Of a DNA stretch of 64,000 nucleotides, positions 36,815 through 47,727 are shown piece after piece; position 1 is the stretch's first letter; every line of letters begins with the position of its first letter. The DNA is from Jiangella muralis (GTDB taxonomy: Bacteria; Actinomycetota; Actinomycetes; Jiangellales; Jiangellaceae). Under the pieces are notes generated by a model, which saw only the letters and a list, made by a program, of their open reading frames with translations, had not been told where the DNA came from and did no database searches. Location: contig NZ_KQ434755.1 of NCBI RefSeq assembly GCF_001270745.1, positions 166,542-230,541 on the forward strand, given 5' to 3'. The translations under genes were made by a program, and so were the position numbers.

Positions 36815-38002
36815 ATGCCGACCCCCGTCATCGTGGTCACCGACCTCTACCAGCCACCCGAGGACCCGGGTGACAACTTCGACCTGCTGCTGCCGTTCGG
36901 GCTCGACCGCATCGACCTGCGGGCGATCGTCCTGGACGTGTCGATCGAGAAGCGCGAGTCGGTGAGCGAAGGCGTGCCGGGCTACCCAGGGCCGCGGGAA
37001 CCGGGCATCATCCCCGTCACGCAACTGAACGCCCTGTTCGGCCGGCAGGTGCCGTACGGCATCTCGCCGTTCGCCCGCATGCGCACCGTCGACGACCAGC
37101 TGCGCGACGTGCCGCCGTTCCAGCAGACCGGGCCGGAGCTGCTGCTGGACACCCTGCGGGCGTCGGACACGCCCGTCCACCTCATGTCGTTCGGATCGGC
37201 CCGCCCGATCGCCGTCGCGTTCAACCGCGACCCGGGCCTGTTCCGCGACAAGGTCGCGCGCATCCACCTCAGCGCGGGATCGACGTCACTGGACTACCTG
37301 GAGTGGAACGTCTACCTCGACCCGCTGGCGATCATCCGGCTGGTCGACGCCGGTCTGCCGCTCGCGCTGTACCCGTGCGCCACCGAGGTCGACTGCTTCT
37401 CCTACGGCGCGCACAACACGCTCTGGTGGTTCGACGACCTGCGCTGGATCGATGGCCTCCACCCGGCGCTCAAGCGCTATCTGCTCTACGGGCTGGGCGT
37501 GTCGACGCGGATCGACTTCCTGCGAGCGCTCGACGAGGATCCGCCGGCCGAGATCGCCGAGCGCGTCTACGGCCGGCGGCACGCGGTCTGGGAGACCGCC
37601 GCCTGGATCGAGGTGTCCGGCTCGGCGCTCGTGCGGCACCAGGACGGTACCCACGAGATCGTCGCCGCGGCCGACGTCGCGCCCGGCGATGTCGTGGTGC
37701 GGAACGAGCTGGCGCCCTGCCACGCCGCATCTCATCCGACCGGCCTCTACACGTTCGAGCTGACCGGCCAGGACCCGAACGCGCTCGTGTTCGTCCGGGA
37801 CGATCCGCAGGAGTACGAACGGGCGCTGCGCGACGCGTTGCCGCGGCTCTATGCCTCGTTCACGCCGGCCGGCTGGCTCGGATCGACCCTCGGCCCGCTG
37901 CGCGACCCAGGGCCACGGCAGTACGCCGGCCCCTTGGGCCAGGCGCGCCTACCGCTCGGCGAGGACGATGGGGCCGCTCGGCCCGCTGCCGCCGGCGGGT
38001 AG
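36815..38002 (+). CDS. Nucleoside hydrolase-like protein, divergent
   Basis: Shares the nucleoside hydrolase fold pattern but not the classical metal motif. The N-terminus reads VIVVTDLYQPPEDPGDNFDLLLPFGLD, where the DTDxGxDDA signature is split by an insertion. Later parts include VHLMSFGSARPIAVAFN (the usual GPLTNVA strand) and IHLSAGSTSLDYLEWNVYLDPLA, comparable to the NVRCDPEAA region. 395 residues, longer than the family norm. It is controlled by operator 3. Either a hydrolase for an unusual N- or C-riboside, or a binding/sensor derivative. Its last 54 bases overlap the convergent membrane-protein gene. Confidence 0.7.
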   Translation: MPTPVIVVTDLYQPPEDPGDNFDLLLPFGLDRIDLRAIVLDVSIEKRESVSEGVPGYPGPREPGIIPVTQLNALFGRQVPYGISPFARMRTVDDQLRDVPPFQQTGPELLLDTLRASDTPVHLMSFGSARPIAVAFNRDPGLFRDKVARIHLSAGSTSLDYLEWNVYLDPLAIIRLVDAGLPLALYPCATEVDCFSYGAHNTLWWFDDLRWIDGLHPALKRYLLYGLGVSTRIDFLRALDEDPPAEIAERVYGRRHAVWETAAWIEVSGSALVRHQDGTHEIVAAADVAPGDVVVRNELAPCHAASHPTGLYTFELTGQDPNALVFVRDDPQEYERALRDALPRLYASFTPAGWLGSTLGPLRDPGPRQYAGPLGQARLPLGEDDGAARPAAAGG

Positions 38003-38866
38003 GGCGAGGAACGGCGCGAGCGCTTCGGCCGTGGCGTCCAGGCGTTGCCACACCCGCGGCGAGCGCAGCCGCAGGAACCCTCCGGTCAGCAGGAACAGCT
38101 CGTTGCCGACGATCTCGACCTCGGCCGACCGGCCGAACCCGAGCGCGTGCTCGACGACGCCGGTGTCGAGCAGCAGCCGCTGCAGCAGCGGGTAGCCGGG
38201 CTTGGTGCTCCACACCCGGGTCCCGGCCGGGCCGTCGACCGGATCGACGTCGCGGAGGTTGCGCGGCCGGCCCTGCGCGCGTGTCGTCACCAGGGTGTGC
38301 GGATAGGACTCACGCAGGGTGAAGACCACGTAGCCGGCCTCGAAGGTGTCGGACTCCGAGGCGCCGTCGTCGTAGGTCTCCTGGTAGTTCGCGACGACGA
38401 AGCCCCGCGGCTCGGGCGCCTCGAAGCGGTCCAGGTGACTGCGCCGGGTGGCGGAGCCGAAGATGTGCGCCTGCTGCCGGGGGCCGCCCGCCTCTGGTTG
38501 GTACCGCAGGCCGTTGGCCAGGGCGAACTCGGTCAGCCGGAGCCTGGTGCGGGCGCGCGGGCCCCAGGAGTCGTGCCGCGTCCACCAGGTGATGACGACG
38601 ACCGCCACCATGCTCGCCGCCCACAGCGCCGCCATGGACACGCCCAGGACGGTGCGTCCTTCGGTGGCGAGCACGGCAACCGGCAGCACGGGCGCGCCGA
38701 CGACGAGCAACGTCGTCAGCAGCGCGAACTGGGACCGCTTCCACCAGCGGGGTTCGGCGAGATCGGCGCCGTGCCGGCCGGCGATCGCCTCGGCCCGGAA
38801 CCGGCGCCACCGCGACCACGTCGCGCGACGGGACAGCGGCGTGGTGTCGAGCCTTTCGTGGGCCAT
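37949..38866 (-). CDS. Membrane protein of unknown function
   Basis: 305 residues: polar N-terminus, two hydrophobic helices (ALLTTLLVVGAPVLPVAVLA; VSMAALWAASMVAVVVITWW), then a cytosolic domain of about 200 residues with FALANGLRYQPEAG and FVVANYQETY. The soluble part resembles proteins annotated as DUF3137-like or galanin-type hypothetical membrane proteins, without a known role. The ATG at 38866 has a GGAGG site. Not linked to its neighbours in function. Confidence 0.7.
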   Translation of the reverse strand: MAHERLDTTPLSRRATWSRWRRFRAEAIAGRHGADLAEPRWWKRSQFALLTTLLVVGAPVLPVAVLATEGRTVLGVSMAALWAASMVAVVVITWWTRHDSWGPRARTRLRLTEFALANGLRYQPEAGGPRQQAHIFGSATRRSHLDRFEAPEPRGFVVANYQETYDDGASESDTFEAGYVVFTLRESYPHTLVTTRAQGRPRNLRDVDPVDGPAGTRVWSTKPGYPLLQRLLLDTGVVEHALGFGRSAEVEIVGNELFLLTGGFLRLRSPRVWQRLDATAEALAPFLALPAGGSGPSGPIVLAER

Positions 38867-38979
38867 GGGCCTCGGCCTCCCGGGGGCGACGGCGGCAGGA
38901 GATCCCCATGTTCCCACGCCGGGGTGGACAGCTCAGCACCAGTCATTCGACCGATGCAGCCGGACTCGGGAGACGCGCC

Positions 38980-40377
<1,398 letters not shown>

Positions 40378-40417
40378 TCAGCCTAGCCAAGGGCCGCCGG
40401 ACGACGTGCACGACGGG

Positions 40418-40730
40418 TCAGCCGACGTGCTGTTCGACCGCGGTGTCGGGGCGGACACGGTCCTCGTCGGGGATGTCGCCCATGAACGCCAGCCACTGGG
40501 AGAACCGGTCGCCGCGGCGGACGAGCTCGAGGCCGTAGAGCTCGTCGATGCCTTCGGGGTTGACGACCAGCTTGTAGCGGTCGTCGCGCAGCATGCGCTG
40601 GGCGTAGGGGAAGTGGTGGCCGTGGAACTCGCACAGCACCTCCTGACGCCAGTCGGCCGGCTGCCCACCATGGGCGAGCGGGACGAGGCTGCGGCCGCGC
40701 CACGGAGGCCGCGGTTCCCGGTCCGCAGGG
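40418..40730 (-). pseudogene. Remnant of a sulfatase C-terminus
   Basis: One frame encodes a stretch strongly reminiscent of the end of a choline-sulfatase/arylsulfatase-like enzyme: GRSLVPLAHGG, ADWRQEVLCEFHGHHFPYAQ and DDRYKLVVNPEGIDELY. It then jumps directly to LVRRGDRFSQWLAFMGDIPDE, the normal last helix, suggesting an internal deletion of roughly twenty or more residues. No start codon, no formylglycine motif and no upstream domain are present. It is overwritten at its 5' side by the promoter of the next operon. Not the same sulfatase type as the one at 10 kb. Confidence 0.65.
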
Positions 40731-40759
40731 TTGGCTTTGCAACCGCTTGCACCTATGCT
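40731..40759 (+). promoter_or_regulatory. Promoter A with TGCAAnCGnTTGCA operator
   Basis: TTGGCT (40731-40736), 17 bases, TATGCT (40754-40759). The LacI-type palindrome TGCAACCGCTTGCA (40738-40751) fills the spacer. It drives the operon starting at 40811. Confidence 0.8.
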
Positions 40760-40810
40760 GACGGCACACGCGTGCCACCCGACCCGGACCGACGATCGAC
40801 GAGGTGTCCC

Positions 40811-41827
40811 ATGAAGACGCTGCCCGAGCTCCATCGAGCTCTTGCCACGCCGAGCGCGGCACTGGTCGAGGATCTGCGGGACACCCCGGGTGACATCGTC
40901 GTGCTCGGTGCGGCCGGGAAGCTCGGGCCGAGCCTCGTCATGCTCGCGCTGCGCGCTCTGGCCGAGGCCGGCTCGGCGGCGAGGGTGCACGCCGTCTCGC
41001 GTTTCGGCGACTCCGCGGTGGCCGACGAGCTGCGCGCCGCGGGTGCGCACGTCATCGTCGCGGACATCGCCGGCGACGACGCCCTGGCCGCGCTGCCCGA
41101 CGCGGAGAACGTGATCCTCCTCGTCGGGGCGAAGTTCGGCACGCAGGGCAACGAGGCCGCCATGTGGGCGACCAACACCTACCTGCCCGGACGGGTGGCC
41201 GAGCGCTACCGGTCGGCGCGGATCGTGGCGCTGTCCACCGGCAACGTGTACCCGCTGGTGGCCACGGCATCAGGCGGCGCCAGTGAGGCCGACCCGGTGG
41301 GGCCGGTGGGTGAGTACGCGATGTCGTGTCTCGGGCGCGAACGCGTCCTCGCGCACGCCGCCCGCGAGCACGGAACGCCGCTCGCGCTGATCCGGCTCAA
41401 CTACGCGGTGGAGCCGCGCTACGGCATCCTCGTCGACCTCGGCCGGCAGATCCTCGCCGGCGAGCCGGTCGACGTCACCACCGGGCACGTCAACCTCGTC
41501 TGGCAGGGCTATGCGAACGAGGTGATCCTGCGGGCGTTGCGCCATGCCGCCAGCCCCGAGTTCGTCCTCAATCTCACCGGTCCCGAGACGCTGTCCACCC
41601 GCCGGCTGGCCGGGAAGCTCGGCGCCGCGTTGGGCCGCGACGTCACCATCACCGGGCAGGAGGCGCCGACCGCACTGCTGGCCGACGCCGCACGATGCCA
41701 CGCGCTCTTCGGCTACCCGGCGCGGAGCCCCGACGACCTGGTGCGTGACGTCGCCGAGTGGCTGCTCGCCGGGGGAACGGTGCTCGACAGACCCACGAAA
41801 TTCCAGGTGCGGGACGGGAGATTCTGA
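40811..41827 (+). CDS. NAD-dependent epimerase/dehydratase family protein
   Basis: Extended SDR. The Rossmann motif appears as VVLGAAGKLGPSLVMLALRA at about residues 30-49, and the active-site region is ALSTGNVYPLV then GEYAMSCLGRERV, where the usual YxxxK is replaced by YAMSCLGRE, so the catalytic Lys seems absent. Comparable variants occur in uronate-dehydrogenase-like and hypothetical epimerases. 338 residues. First gene of an operon with a DapA-like lyase, NagB and NagA. Acts on a sugar or sugar acid, unspecified. Confidence 0.82.
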   Translation: MKTLPELHRALATPSAALVEDLRDTPGDIVVLGAAGKLGPSLVMLALRALAEAGSAARVHAVSRFGDSAVADELRAAGAHVIVADIAGDDALAALPDAENVILLVGAKFGTQGNEAAMWATNTYLPGRVAERYRSARIVALSTGNVYPLVATASGGASEADPVGPVGEYAMSCLGRERVLAHAAREHGTPLALIRLNYAVEPRYGILVDLGRQILAGEPVDVTTGHVNLVWQGYANEVILRALRHAASPEFVLNLTGPETLSTRRLAGKLGAALGRDVTITGQEAPTALLADAARCHALFGYPARSPDDLVRDVAEWLLAGGTVLDRPTKFQVRDGRF

Positions 41828-42861
41828 TGCCACCGTTGGAGACCTTCGCTGCCGGGACGGTGATTCCCGCCATGCCGCTGGCGCTCACCGAGGAGTTGTC
41901 CTTCGACGAGCGGCGGCAGCGTGCGCTGGTGCGGTACTACCTCGCCGCGGGCGCGGGCGGACTGGCCGCGGCCGTGCACTCCACCCAGTTCGCGATCCAC
42001 ACGACGCACGCCGGCCTGCTGCGGCCCGTCCTGGAGCTGGTGGCCGACACCGCCAGGAAGGAGGGCTCGCCGGACCTCGTGCTGGTGGCCGGGGTGGTCG
42101 GCGAGACCGATCAGGCGGTCGCCGAGGCGGAGCTCGCGGCGTCGCTCGGCTACGACGCGGTGCTCCTCGCCCCGTACGGCGTCGGCGACCGGAGCGAGGA
42201 CGCGCTCCTCGACCGGGCCCGCAAGGTGGGCGACGTGCTGCCGGTCATCGGGTTCGCGCTGCAGCCCGCGGTCGGCGGCCGGCGGCACTCCCGCGGCTAC
42301 TGGACCCGGCTGGCCGACATCCCCAGCGTCCTCGGCGTCAAGGCGGCGCCGTTCGACCGGTACGCCACGCTGGACATCGTGAGCGGCCTCGCCGCCTCGT
42401 CCAGGCGCGACGCCGTGACGCTCTACACCGGCAACGACGACCACATCGTCGGCGACCTGGTCGCGTCCTTCGCGCACGCCGACGGCAGCCGCACCCGCTT
42501 CGCCGGCGGGCTGCTCGGTCAATGGTCGGTCTGGACCCGCGGCGCCGTCGAGACGCTCGAGCTGGCCCGGCTCGCCCGGGACGGCGACCACGCGGCGCGG
42601 CTGGCCCTGGACGGCATCGACGGCCCGCTGACCGACGCCAACGGCGCGATCTTCGATGCTTCAGGCGGCTTCGCCGGGTGTATCCCCGGCATCCATGAGG
42701 TACTACGCCGGCAAGGGCTGCTGGCGGGAACGTGGTGCCTCGACCCGCACGAACGGCTCTCGCCCGGCCAGCTCGACGAGATCGACCGGATCTGGGCCGC
42801 TCATCCGCAGTTGCGCGACGACGAGTTCGTCGCCGCGCACCTCGATGAGTGGCTCGCCTGA
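41827..42861 (+). CDS. Dihydrodipicolinate synthase family (DapA/NanA-like) lyase
   Basis: TIM-barrel class I aldolase or dehydratase, 344 residues. The Schiff-base Lys is in SVLGVKAAPFDRY and the phosphate/carboxylate-binding-type segment is YYLAAGAGGLAAAVHSTQF. The strand that normally carries the catalytic Tyr reads VIGFALQPAVGG, lacking it, so the reaction probably differs from DapA or NanA. Start overlaps the previous stop (TGATG). In context it may cleave a 2-keto sugar acid or an N-acylated ulosonate. Confidence 0.8.
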   Translation: MPPLETFAAGTVIPAMPLALTEELSFDERRQRALVRYYLAAGAGGLAAAVHSTQFAIHTTHAGLLRPVLELVADTARKEGSPDLVLVAGVVGETDQAVAEAELAASLGYDAVLLAPYGVGDRSEDALLDRARKVGDVLPVIGFALQPAVGGRRHSRGYWTRLADIPSVLGVKAAPFDRYATLDIVSGLAASSRRDAVTLYTGNDDHIVGDLVASFAHADGSRTRFAGGLLGQWSVWTRGAVETLELARLARDGDHAARLALDGIDGPLTDANGAIFDASGGFAGCIPGIHEVLRRQGLLAGTWCLDPHERLSPGQLDEIDRIWAAHPQLRDDEFVAAHLDEWLA

Positions 42862-42906
42862 TCCGTCCGCGTCCCCGCTTCGAGAGAGACACGAGGAACC
42901 CGCTCC

Positions 42907-43662
42907 ATGACGACGATCCCCGCCACCGACGGCGTCCCCGTCACCATCTCCCGCAGCTCCGAGGAAGCCGGCGCGTCCGCGGCGCGCGCGGCCGCCGGGG
43001 CCATCCTCGCCGCCATCGCGGCCTCGGGCCGGGCCCGGGTGATCTTCGCCAGCGCGCCGTCGCAGGAGGCGATGCTGCGAGGGCTGGCCGGCGACGCCCG
43101 GATCGACTGGTCGCGCGTTCACGGCCTGCACATGGACGAGTACATCGGCATCGATCCGGCCGACCCGCGGGCGTTCGGCGCCTGGCTGGCCGAGCGCCTC
43201 CCGGTGGACCGGTTCGCGTCGTTCGCCCGCATCGATCCGTCCGGGGACGCCGAGGCGGAGGCGCGCCGCTACGAGGCGGTGGTGCGCGCCGAGCCCGTCG
43301 ACCTGACCTGCCTCGGCTTCGGCGTCAACGGGCACATCGCCTTCAACGAGCCCGGCAGCGACCTCGACGACACCCGGTTCGTCCGGACCGTCGAGCTGGC
43401 CCCGGCGTCGCGCCAGCAGCAGGTGACCGACGGGCTGTTCGGACGGGTCGACGACGTGCCCGGCCGGGCGATCACGCTGACCGTCCCGGCGCTGCTGAGC
43501 GCCCGCACCCTGGTCGCGACCGTGCTCGGGCGGCAGAAGGCGGCCGCGGTCTCGGCCGCGCTGACCGGCCCGATCTCCGCGGCCTGCCCGGCCAGCGCGA
43601 TCCGCCGGCACCTGGCCGCGACGGTGCATCTGGATGCCGCGGCCGCCAGCGGGATCGACTGA
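42907..43662 (+). CDS. nagB: Glucosamine-6-phosphate deaminase family protein
   Basis: Converts GlcN-6-P to fructose-6-P and ammonia. NagB motifs: LHMDEYIGI with the proton-relay Asp and LGFGVNGHIAFNEPG with the ring-opening His, then a conserved C-terminal helix. 251 residues. It lies directly before a GlcNAc-6-P deacetylase, the normal partner step. Confidence in the exact substrate is moderate because isomerase-domain relatives act on other 6-phosphosugars. Confidence 0.87.
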   Translation: MTTIPATDGVPVTISRSSEEAGASAARAAAGAILAAIAASGRARVIFASAPSQEAMLRGLAGDARIDWSRVHGLHMDEYIGIDPADPRAFGAWLAERLPVDRFASFARIDPSGDAEAEARRYEAVVRAEPVDLTCLGFGVNGHIAFNEPGSDLDDTRFVRTVELAPASRQQQVTDGLFGRVDDVPGRAITLTVPALLSARTLVATVLGRQKAAAVSAALTGPISAACPASAIRRHLAATVHLDAAAASGID

Positions 43663-43666
43663 GCCG

Positions 43667-44695
43667 GTGACGCCGCCGTCCGGTCGCCTGCCCGGGCTCG
43701 TCGACCTCCAGGTCAACGGCTTCAGCGGCATCGACCTCAATCGCGACGACCTCGCCGCCGACGACGTCGTCGCGCTGACGCGGGAGCTCTGGGCGGCCGG
43801 CGTCACCCGGTACCTGCCGACGCTGATCACCGGGAGCGAGGCGCGGCTGACGGCGGCCATGCGTGCCGTCGCCGCCGCCCGCCGGGCCGGCCCGCTGATC
43901 GCGCACAGCATCGCCGGAATCCACGTCGAGGGCCCGCACATCTCCGCGGCCGACGGCGCCCGGGGCGCGCACGACCCGGCCTGGATCAGGCCACCGGACA
44001 CCGCCGAGCTGGACCGGTGGATCGCGGCGAGCGAAGGGCTGGTGCGGATCGTCACGGTCGCGCCGGAGACAGACGGCGCCGCCGCCTACATCGCGCACGC
44101 CGTGCGGCGCGGCGTCACCGTCTCGCTCGGTCACGCCGCGCCCGGCGCCGCCGACATCCGGGCCGCGGCCGGCCACGGCGCCACCCTCAGCACCCACCTC
44201 GGCAACGGGTGCGCGCCCGCCGTGCCGCGCCACCCCAACCACCTGTGGGCCCAGTTGGCCGAGGACCGGCTCACGGCGATGTTCATCGCCGACGGTCATC
44301 ACCTGCCCGCCGACACGCTGACCGCGATGATCCGGGCGAAGACGCCGGCGCGATCCGTGCTGGTCAGCGATGCCGCGCCGCTCGCCGGATCACCGCCGGG
44401 AACCTACGCCACGAGCGTCGGCGGCCGGGTCACCGTCGAGCCGGGCGGCGCGCTGCGGCTGGCCGGGACGTCCCTGCTGGCCGGATCGGGTGCGAGCCTG
44501 CTCGACTGCGTCCGCTGGGCCGCCGGGCAGCTGCCGTTCGACCGCGCCGCCCTGTGGGCGATGGCGAGCACCACGCCGGCCCGCCTGCTCGGCGGGCACG
44601 ACGCGAGCGGCGACAGCGTGGTGGTCGAGGCCGACGGCGACGCCTGGGCGGCCGCCCGCACCGAGGTCACCGGCACGGTCGTGCACGGACGCTGA
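43667..44695 (+). CDS. nagA: N-acetylglucosamine-6-phosphate deacetylase
   Basis: Removes acetate from GlcNAc-6-P. Amidohydrolase with GLVDLQVNGFSGIDLN, metal Glu in GIHVEGPHIS, LGHAAPGAADI, STHLGNGCAP and catalytic Asp in VLVSDAAPLAG. GTG start 4 bases after nagB. 342 residues, slightly short because the N-terminal beta-sandwich part is trimmed, so the protein starts almost at the barrel (GRLPGLVDLQ). Ends 4 bases before the convergent ManD gene. Confidence 0.9.
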   Translation: MTPPSGRLPGLVDLQVNGFSGIDLNRDDLAADDVVALTRELWAAGVTRYLPTLITGSEARLTAAMRAVAAARRAGPLIAHSIAGIHVEGPHISAADGARGAHDPAWIRPPDTAELDRWIAASEGLVRIVTVAPETDGAAAYIAHAVRRGVTVSLGHAAPGAADIRAAAGHGATLSTHLGNGCAPAVPRHPNHLWAQLAEDRLTAMFIADGHHLPADTLTAMIRAKTPARSVLVSDAAPLAGSPPGTYATSVGGRVTVEPGGALRLAGTSLLAGSGASLLDCVRWAAGQLPFDRAALWAMASTTPARLLGGHDASGDSVVVEADGDAWAAARTEVTGTVVHGR

Positions 44696-44699
44696 CACC

Positions 44700-45938
44700 T
44701 CACCAGTCGTGGACGGTGCCGTCGGTGAGGCGGTTGTAGGGCAGGTAGGCCCGCTCGTACGGATACTTTCCGGCCTCGTCGACGTCGAGTGTGACGCCGA
44801 GGCCGGGCTGGTCGCCGGGGTGCAGCAGGCCGTCGGTCCAGGTGAAGGTCTGCCGGAACACCTCGTCGGTGCGGGTGCCGTGCTTCATGTACTCCTGGAT
44901 GCCGAAGTTGTGGATCGCCAGCCCCAGGTGCAGCGCGGCGGCCATGCCGACGGGGGAGATGTCGGTGGGGCCGTGCATGCCCGACTTGATCTGGTACTGG
45001 GCGGCGAAGTCGAGGATCTTGCGCAGGTGGGTGATGCCGCCGGTGTGGGTGACGGCGGAGCGGACGTAGTCGATCAGCTGCTCGGTGACGAGCGTCTGGT
45101 AGTCGTAGACGGTGTTGAAGATCTCGCCGATCGCGAGCGGGGTGGTGGTGTGCTGGCGGACCAGGCGCAGGCCCTGCTGGTTCTCGGCGGGGGTGCAGTC
45201 CTCCAGCCAGAACAGGTCGTACGGCTCCAGCGCCTTGCCCAGCTTGGCGGCCTGGATCGGGGTCATCCGGTGGTGGCCGTCGTGCAGCAGTGGCAGTTCG
45301 GGGCCGAACTCGCCCCGGACCGCCTCGAACACGCCCGGCAGGTGGCGCAGGTAGGCGCGGGTGTCCCAGTCCTCCTCTTGCGGGAAGGCGCCGCGGCTGG
45401 CCGGCTCGTAGTCGTACCGTGCGCCGGCGGTGTCGTCGGCGCGCTGGTTGGCCGCGACGCCGTAGACGGCGTTGAGTCCGGGGACGCCGGTCTGGACCCG
45501 GATGGCGCGGTAGCCCTGCTCGAGGTGGTCGCGGATGCTGTCGAACAGCTCGGGCAGGTCGCGTCCGGAGGCGTGGCCGTAGGCGAGCAGCCCGGTGCGC
45601 GAGGCGCCGCCGAGCAGTTGGTAGAGCGGCATCCCGGCGGCCTGGGCCTTGAGGTCCCACAGGGCGACGTCGACGGCGGCGATGGCGGCCATCGTGACCG
45701 GGCCGCGCCGCCAGTAGGCGCTGCGGTACAGGAACTGCCAGGTGTCCTCGATGCGGTGCGGGTCGCGGCCGATCAGCAGCGGCACCACGTGGTCGCGCAG
45801 GTACGACACGACGGCCAGCTCGCGGCCGTTCAGGGTCGCGTCGCCCAGCCCGACCAACCCGTCGTCGGTCGTCAGCCGCAACGTCACGAAGTTGCGACCC
45901 GGGCTCGTCACGACGACCTCGGCCTGTTCGATGATCAT
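44700..45938 (-). CDS. D-mannonate dehydratase (enolase superfamily ManD)
   Basis: Dehydrates D-mannonate to 2-keto-3-deoxy-D-gluconate in hexuronate breakdown. ManD features: [18 protein letters not shown] at the N-terminus, Tyr in GARYDYEP, the metal Asp and general acid His in [11 protein letters not shown], metal Glu in [11 protein letters not shown] and GEIFNTVYD. 412 residues, C-terminus GTVHDW typical. Related enzymes of the same look can be low-activity gluconate dehydratases, so specificity is likely but not certain. Next to a mannonate-type SDR. Confidence 0.88.
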   Translation of the reverse strand: MIIEQAEVVVTSPGRNFVTLRLTTDDGLVGLGDATLNGRELAVVSYLRDHVVPLLIGRDPHRIEDTWQFLYRSAYWRRGPVTMAAIAAVDVALWDLKAQAAGMPLYQLLGGASRTGLLAYGHASGRDLPELFDSIRDHLEQGYRAIRVQTGVPGLNAVYGVAANQRADDTAGARYDYEPASRGAFPQEEDWDTRAYLRHLPGVFEAVRGEFGPELPLLHDGHHRMTPIQAAKLGKALEPYDLFWLEDCTPAENQQGLRLVRQHTTTPLAIGEIFNTVYDYQTLVTEQLIDYVRSAVTHTGGITHLRKILDFAAQYQIKSGMHGPTDISPVGMAAALHLGLAIHNFGIQEYMKHGTRTDEVFRQTFTWTDGLLHPGDQPGLGVTLDVDEAGKYPYERAYLPYNRLTDGTVHDW

Positions 45939-45955
45939 GGTTCTCCCTCGTGTGG

Positions 45956-46732
45956 TCAGATCGTCATCGCGGAGAAGCCGCCGTCGACCCGGACGAGCGC
46001 GCCGGTGACGAAGCCCGAGGCGCGGCCGGAGGCGAGCCACAGCAGGACGCCGTCGAGCTCCTCCGGCTCGCCGAGCCTGGCCAGCGGGGTGTGGCCGATG
46101 ATCGACTCGATCCGCTCCCGCGTCAGCACGGCCCGGTTCTGCTCGGCTGGGAAGAACCCGGGCACGATCGCGTTGACGCGGATGCCGTCGGGCGCCAGCT
46201 CCCGGGCCAGGTACTGGGTGAGGTTGCCGACGCCCGCCTTGGCGACACCGTAGCCGAGGACGCGGCTCAGCGGCGGACCGGACGACGCGGACGAGACCGT
46301 GATGATCGAGGCGCCGCCGGGCCGGCCGGCCATCAGCGGCGCGAACGCCTGGCAGAGCCGGAAGACCGACCCGAGGTTGACGTCGAGCAGCCGCGACCAC
46401 TCGGCGTCGTCGATCTCGGCGAACGGGGTCGTGCTGTTGACGCCCGGCGCGGCGACGAGAACGTCGAGGCCGCCCACGCGGGCGGCGGCGTCCTGCACCG
46501 AGGCCCGGTCGGTCGCGTCGACGGCGAGGAACGTCGCCCGGCCGCCGGCCTCGCGGATGGCGTTGACGACGGCCTCGCCGCGCGGCGCGGACCGGCCCAG
46601 CACCGTCACCTCGGCGCCGGCGGCGGCCAGGCTGGCGGCGAACCGGCCGCCGAGCACGCCGGTGCCGCCGACCACCGCGGCCCGCGAACCGGTGAGGTCG
46701 AACAGCTCGGCCGGTGGGCGGACGGGCGTCAT
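45956..46732 (-). CDS. SDR oxidoreductase, mannonate/fructuronate reductase-like
   Basis: Short-chain dehydrogenase of 258 residues: [39 protein letters not shown] (YxxxK) and C-terminal [15 protein letters not shown]. The combination with an FDL(T/S)G start and the adjoining ManD suggests reduction of D-fructuronate to D-mannonate. Start overlaps the stop of the upstream oxidoreductase gene by four bases, so it is co-translated with it. Confidence 0.85.
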   Translation of the reverse strand: MTPVRPPAELFDLTGSRAAVVGGTGVLGGRFAASLAAAGAEVTVLGRSAPRGEAVVNAIREAGGRATFLAVDATDRASVQDAAARVGGLDVLVAAPGVNSTTPFAEIDDAEWSRLLDVNLGSVFRLCQAFAPLMAGRPGGASIITVSSASSGPPLSRVLGYGVAKAGVGNLTQYLARELAPDGIRVNAIVPGFFPAEQNRAVLTRERIESIIGHTPLARLGEPEELDGVLLWLASGRASGFVTGALVRVDGGFSAMTI

Positions 46733-47727
46733 CGGGGCCGCACCGGGCGGCCGGTCCGCGCGGACGCGTACGCGGCCTCGATGAACGCGACCGCAGCGCG
46801 GGCCTGGACGGACGTCACCAGCGGCGGCGTGCCCTGCTGCACCGCCGCCACGAAGTCGGACAGCTGGGCCAGCTGCTGATCGACGGGGTCGAACTCCGGG
46901 ACCTCGTGGCCGTCGCGCGACACGAAGTGCGTGATCTGCTCCGAGAGGGTGACGACCGTGCCGCCGTCGCCCGTCACCGCGACCCGCAGCGGCAGGTCGC
47001 CGTACGCCGTCGTGGTGGCCAGGAACGTGAGCAGCGCGCCGCTGCGGAACCGCGCCGTGATCGTGATGGCGTCCTCGACCTCGATGCGCTCGTGGGCGAG
47101 CAGCCCGCTGTGGGCGTAGACCTCCTCGACGTCGCCGAGCAGCCAGAGCGCGAGGTCGACCAGGTGCACGCCCTGGTTCATCAGAGCGCCGCCGCCGTCC
47201 AGGGCCCAGGTGCCGCGCCATGCGCCGGAGTCGTAGTACTCCTGCGTGCGCCAGAGCGCGATCTCGATGTTCGCGGTGGTGATCCGCCCCAGGCCGCCCG
47301 AGGCGATGGTGCGGTGCAGGAACTGGTTCTCGGCGGCGAAGCGGCGCTGGCTCACGACGGTGACGACCTTGCCCGACCGCTTCTCCGCGTCGATGATGCG
47401 GTCGGCCGCGTCGACCGTCACCTCGAGCGGCTTCTCCAGCAGGACGTGCTTGCCCGCGTCGAGGGCGGCGACGGTGACGTCGGCGTGCAGCCCGGAGGGG
47501 ACGCAGACGACGACGGCGTCGACGTCGTCGCGGGCGAGCAGCTGCTCGACCGACGGCGCGGCCTCGGCACCGTACTCGGCGCCGACGGCCCGGGCGGCGT
47601 CCGCGTCGGCGTCGGCGAGGCCGGCGAGCTCGGCCGGCGAGGCGGGCGACAACAGCCGCTCGACGTGGGAGCGGCCGATCACGCCGACGCCGATGACTCC
47701 GAGGCGCGGCCGAAGGGACGAGGTCAC
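46729..47727 (-). CDS. Gfo/Idh/MocA oxidoreductase 1
   Basis: NAD(P)-dependent sugar oxidoreductase. Rossmann [21 protein letters not shown] motif in [11 protein letters not shown], and the C-terminal half barrel with [21 protein letters not shown], where the His of the active site lies. 332 residues from a GTG with a GGAGGG site. Second gene of the leftward four-gene operon. Substrate could be a hexosamine- or uronate-derived sugar; not evident from sequence. Confidence 0.88.
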   Translation of the reverse strand: MTSSLRPRLGVIGVGVIGRSHVERLLSPASPAELAGLADADADAARAVGAEYGAEAAPSVEQLLARDDVDAVVVCVPSGLHADVTVAALDAGKHVLLEKPLEVTVDAADRIIDAEKRSGKVVTVVSQRRFAAENQFLHRTIASGGLGRITTANIEIALWRTQEYYDSGAWRGTWALDGGGALMNQGVHLVDLALWLLGDVEEVYAHSGLLAHERIEVEDAITITARFRSGALLTFLATTTAYGDLPLRVAVTGDGGTVVTLSEQITHFVSRDGHEVPEFDPVDQQLAQLSDFVAAVQQGTPPLVTSVQARAAVAFIEAAYASARTGRPVRPR

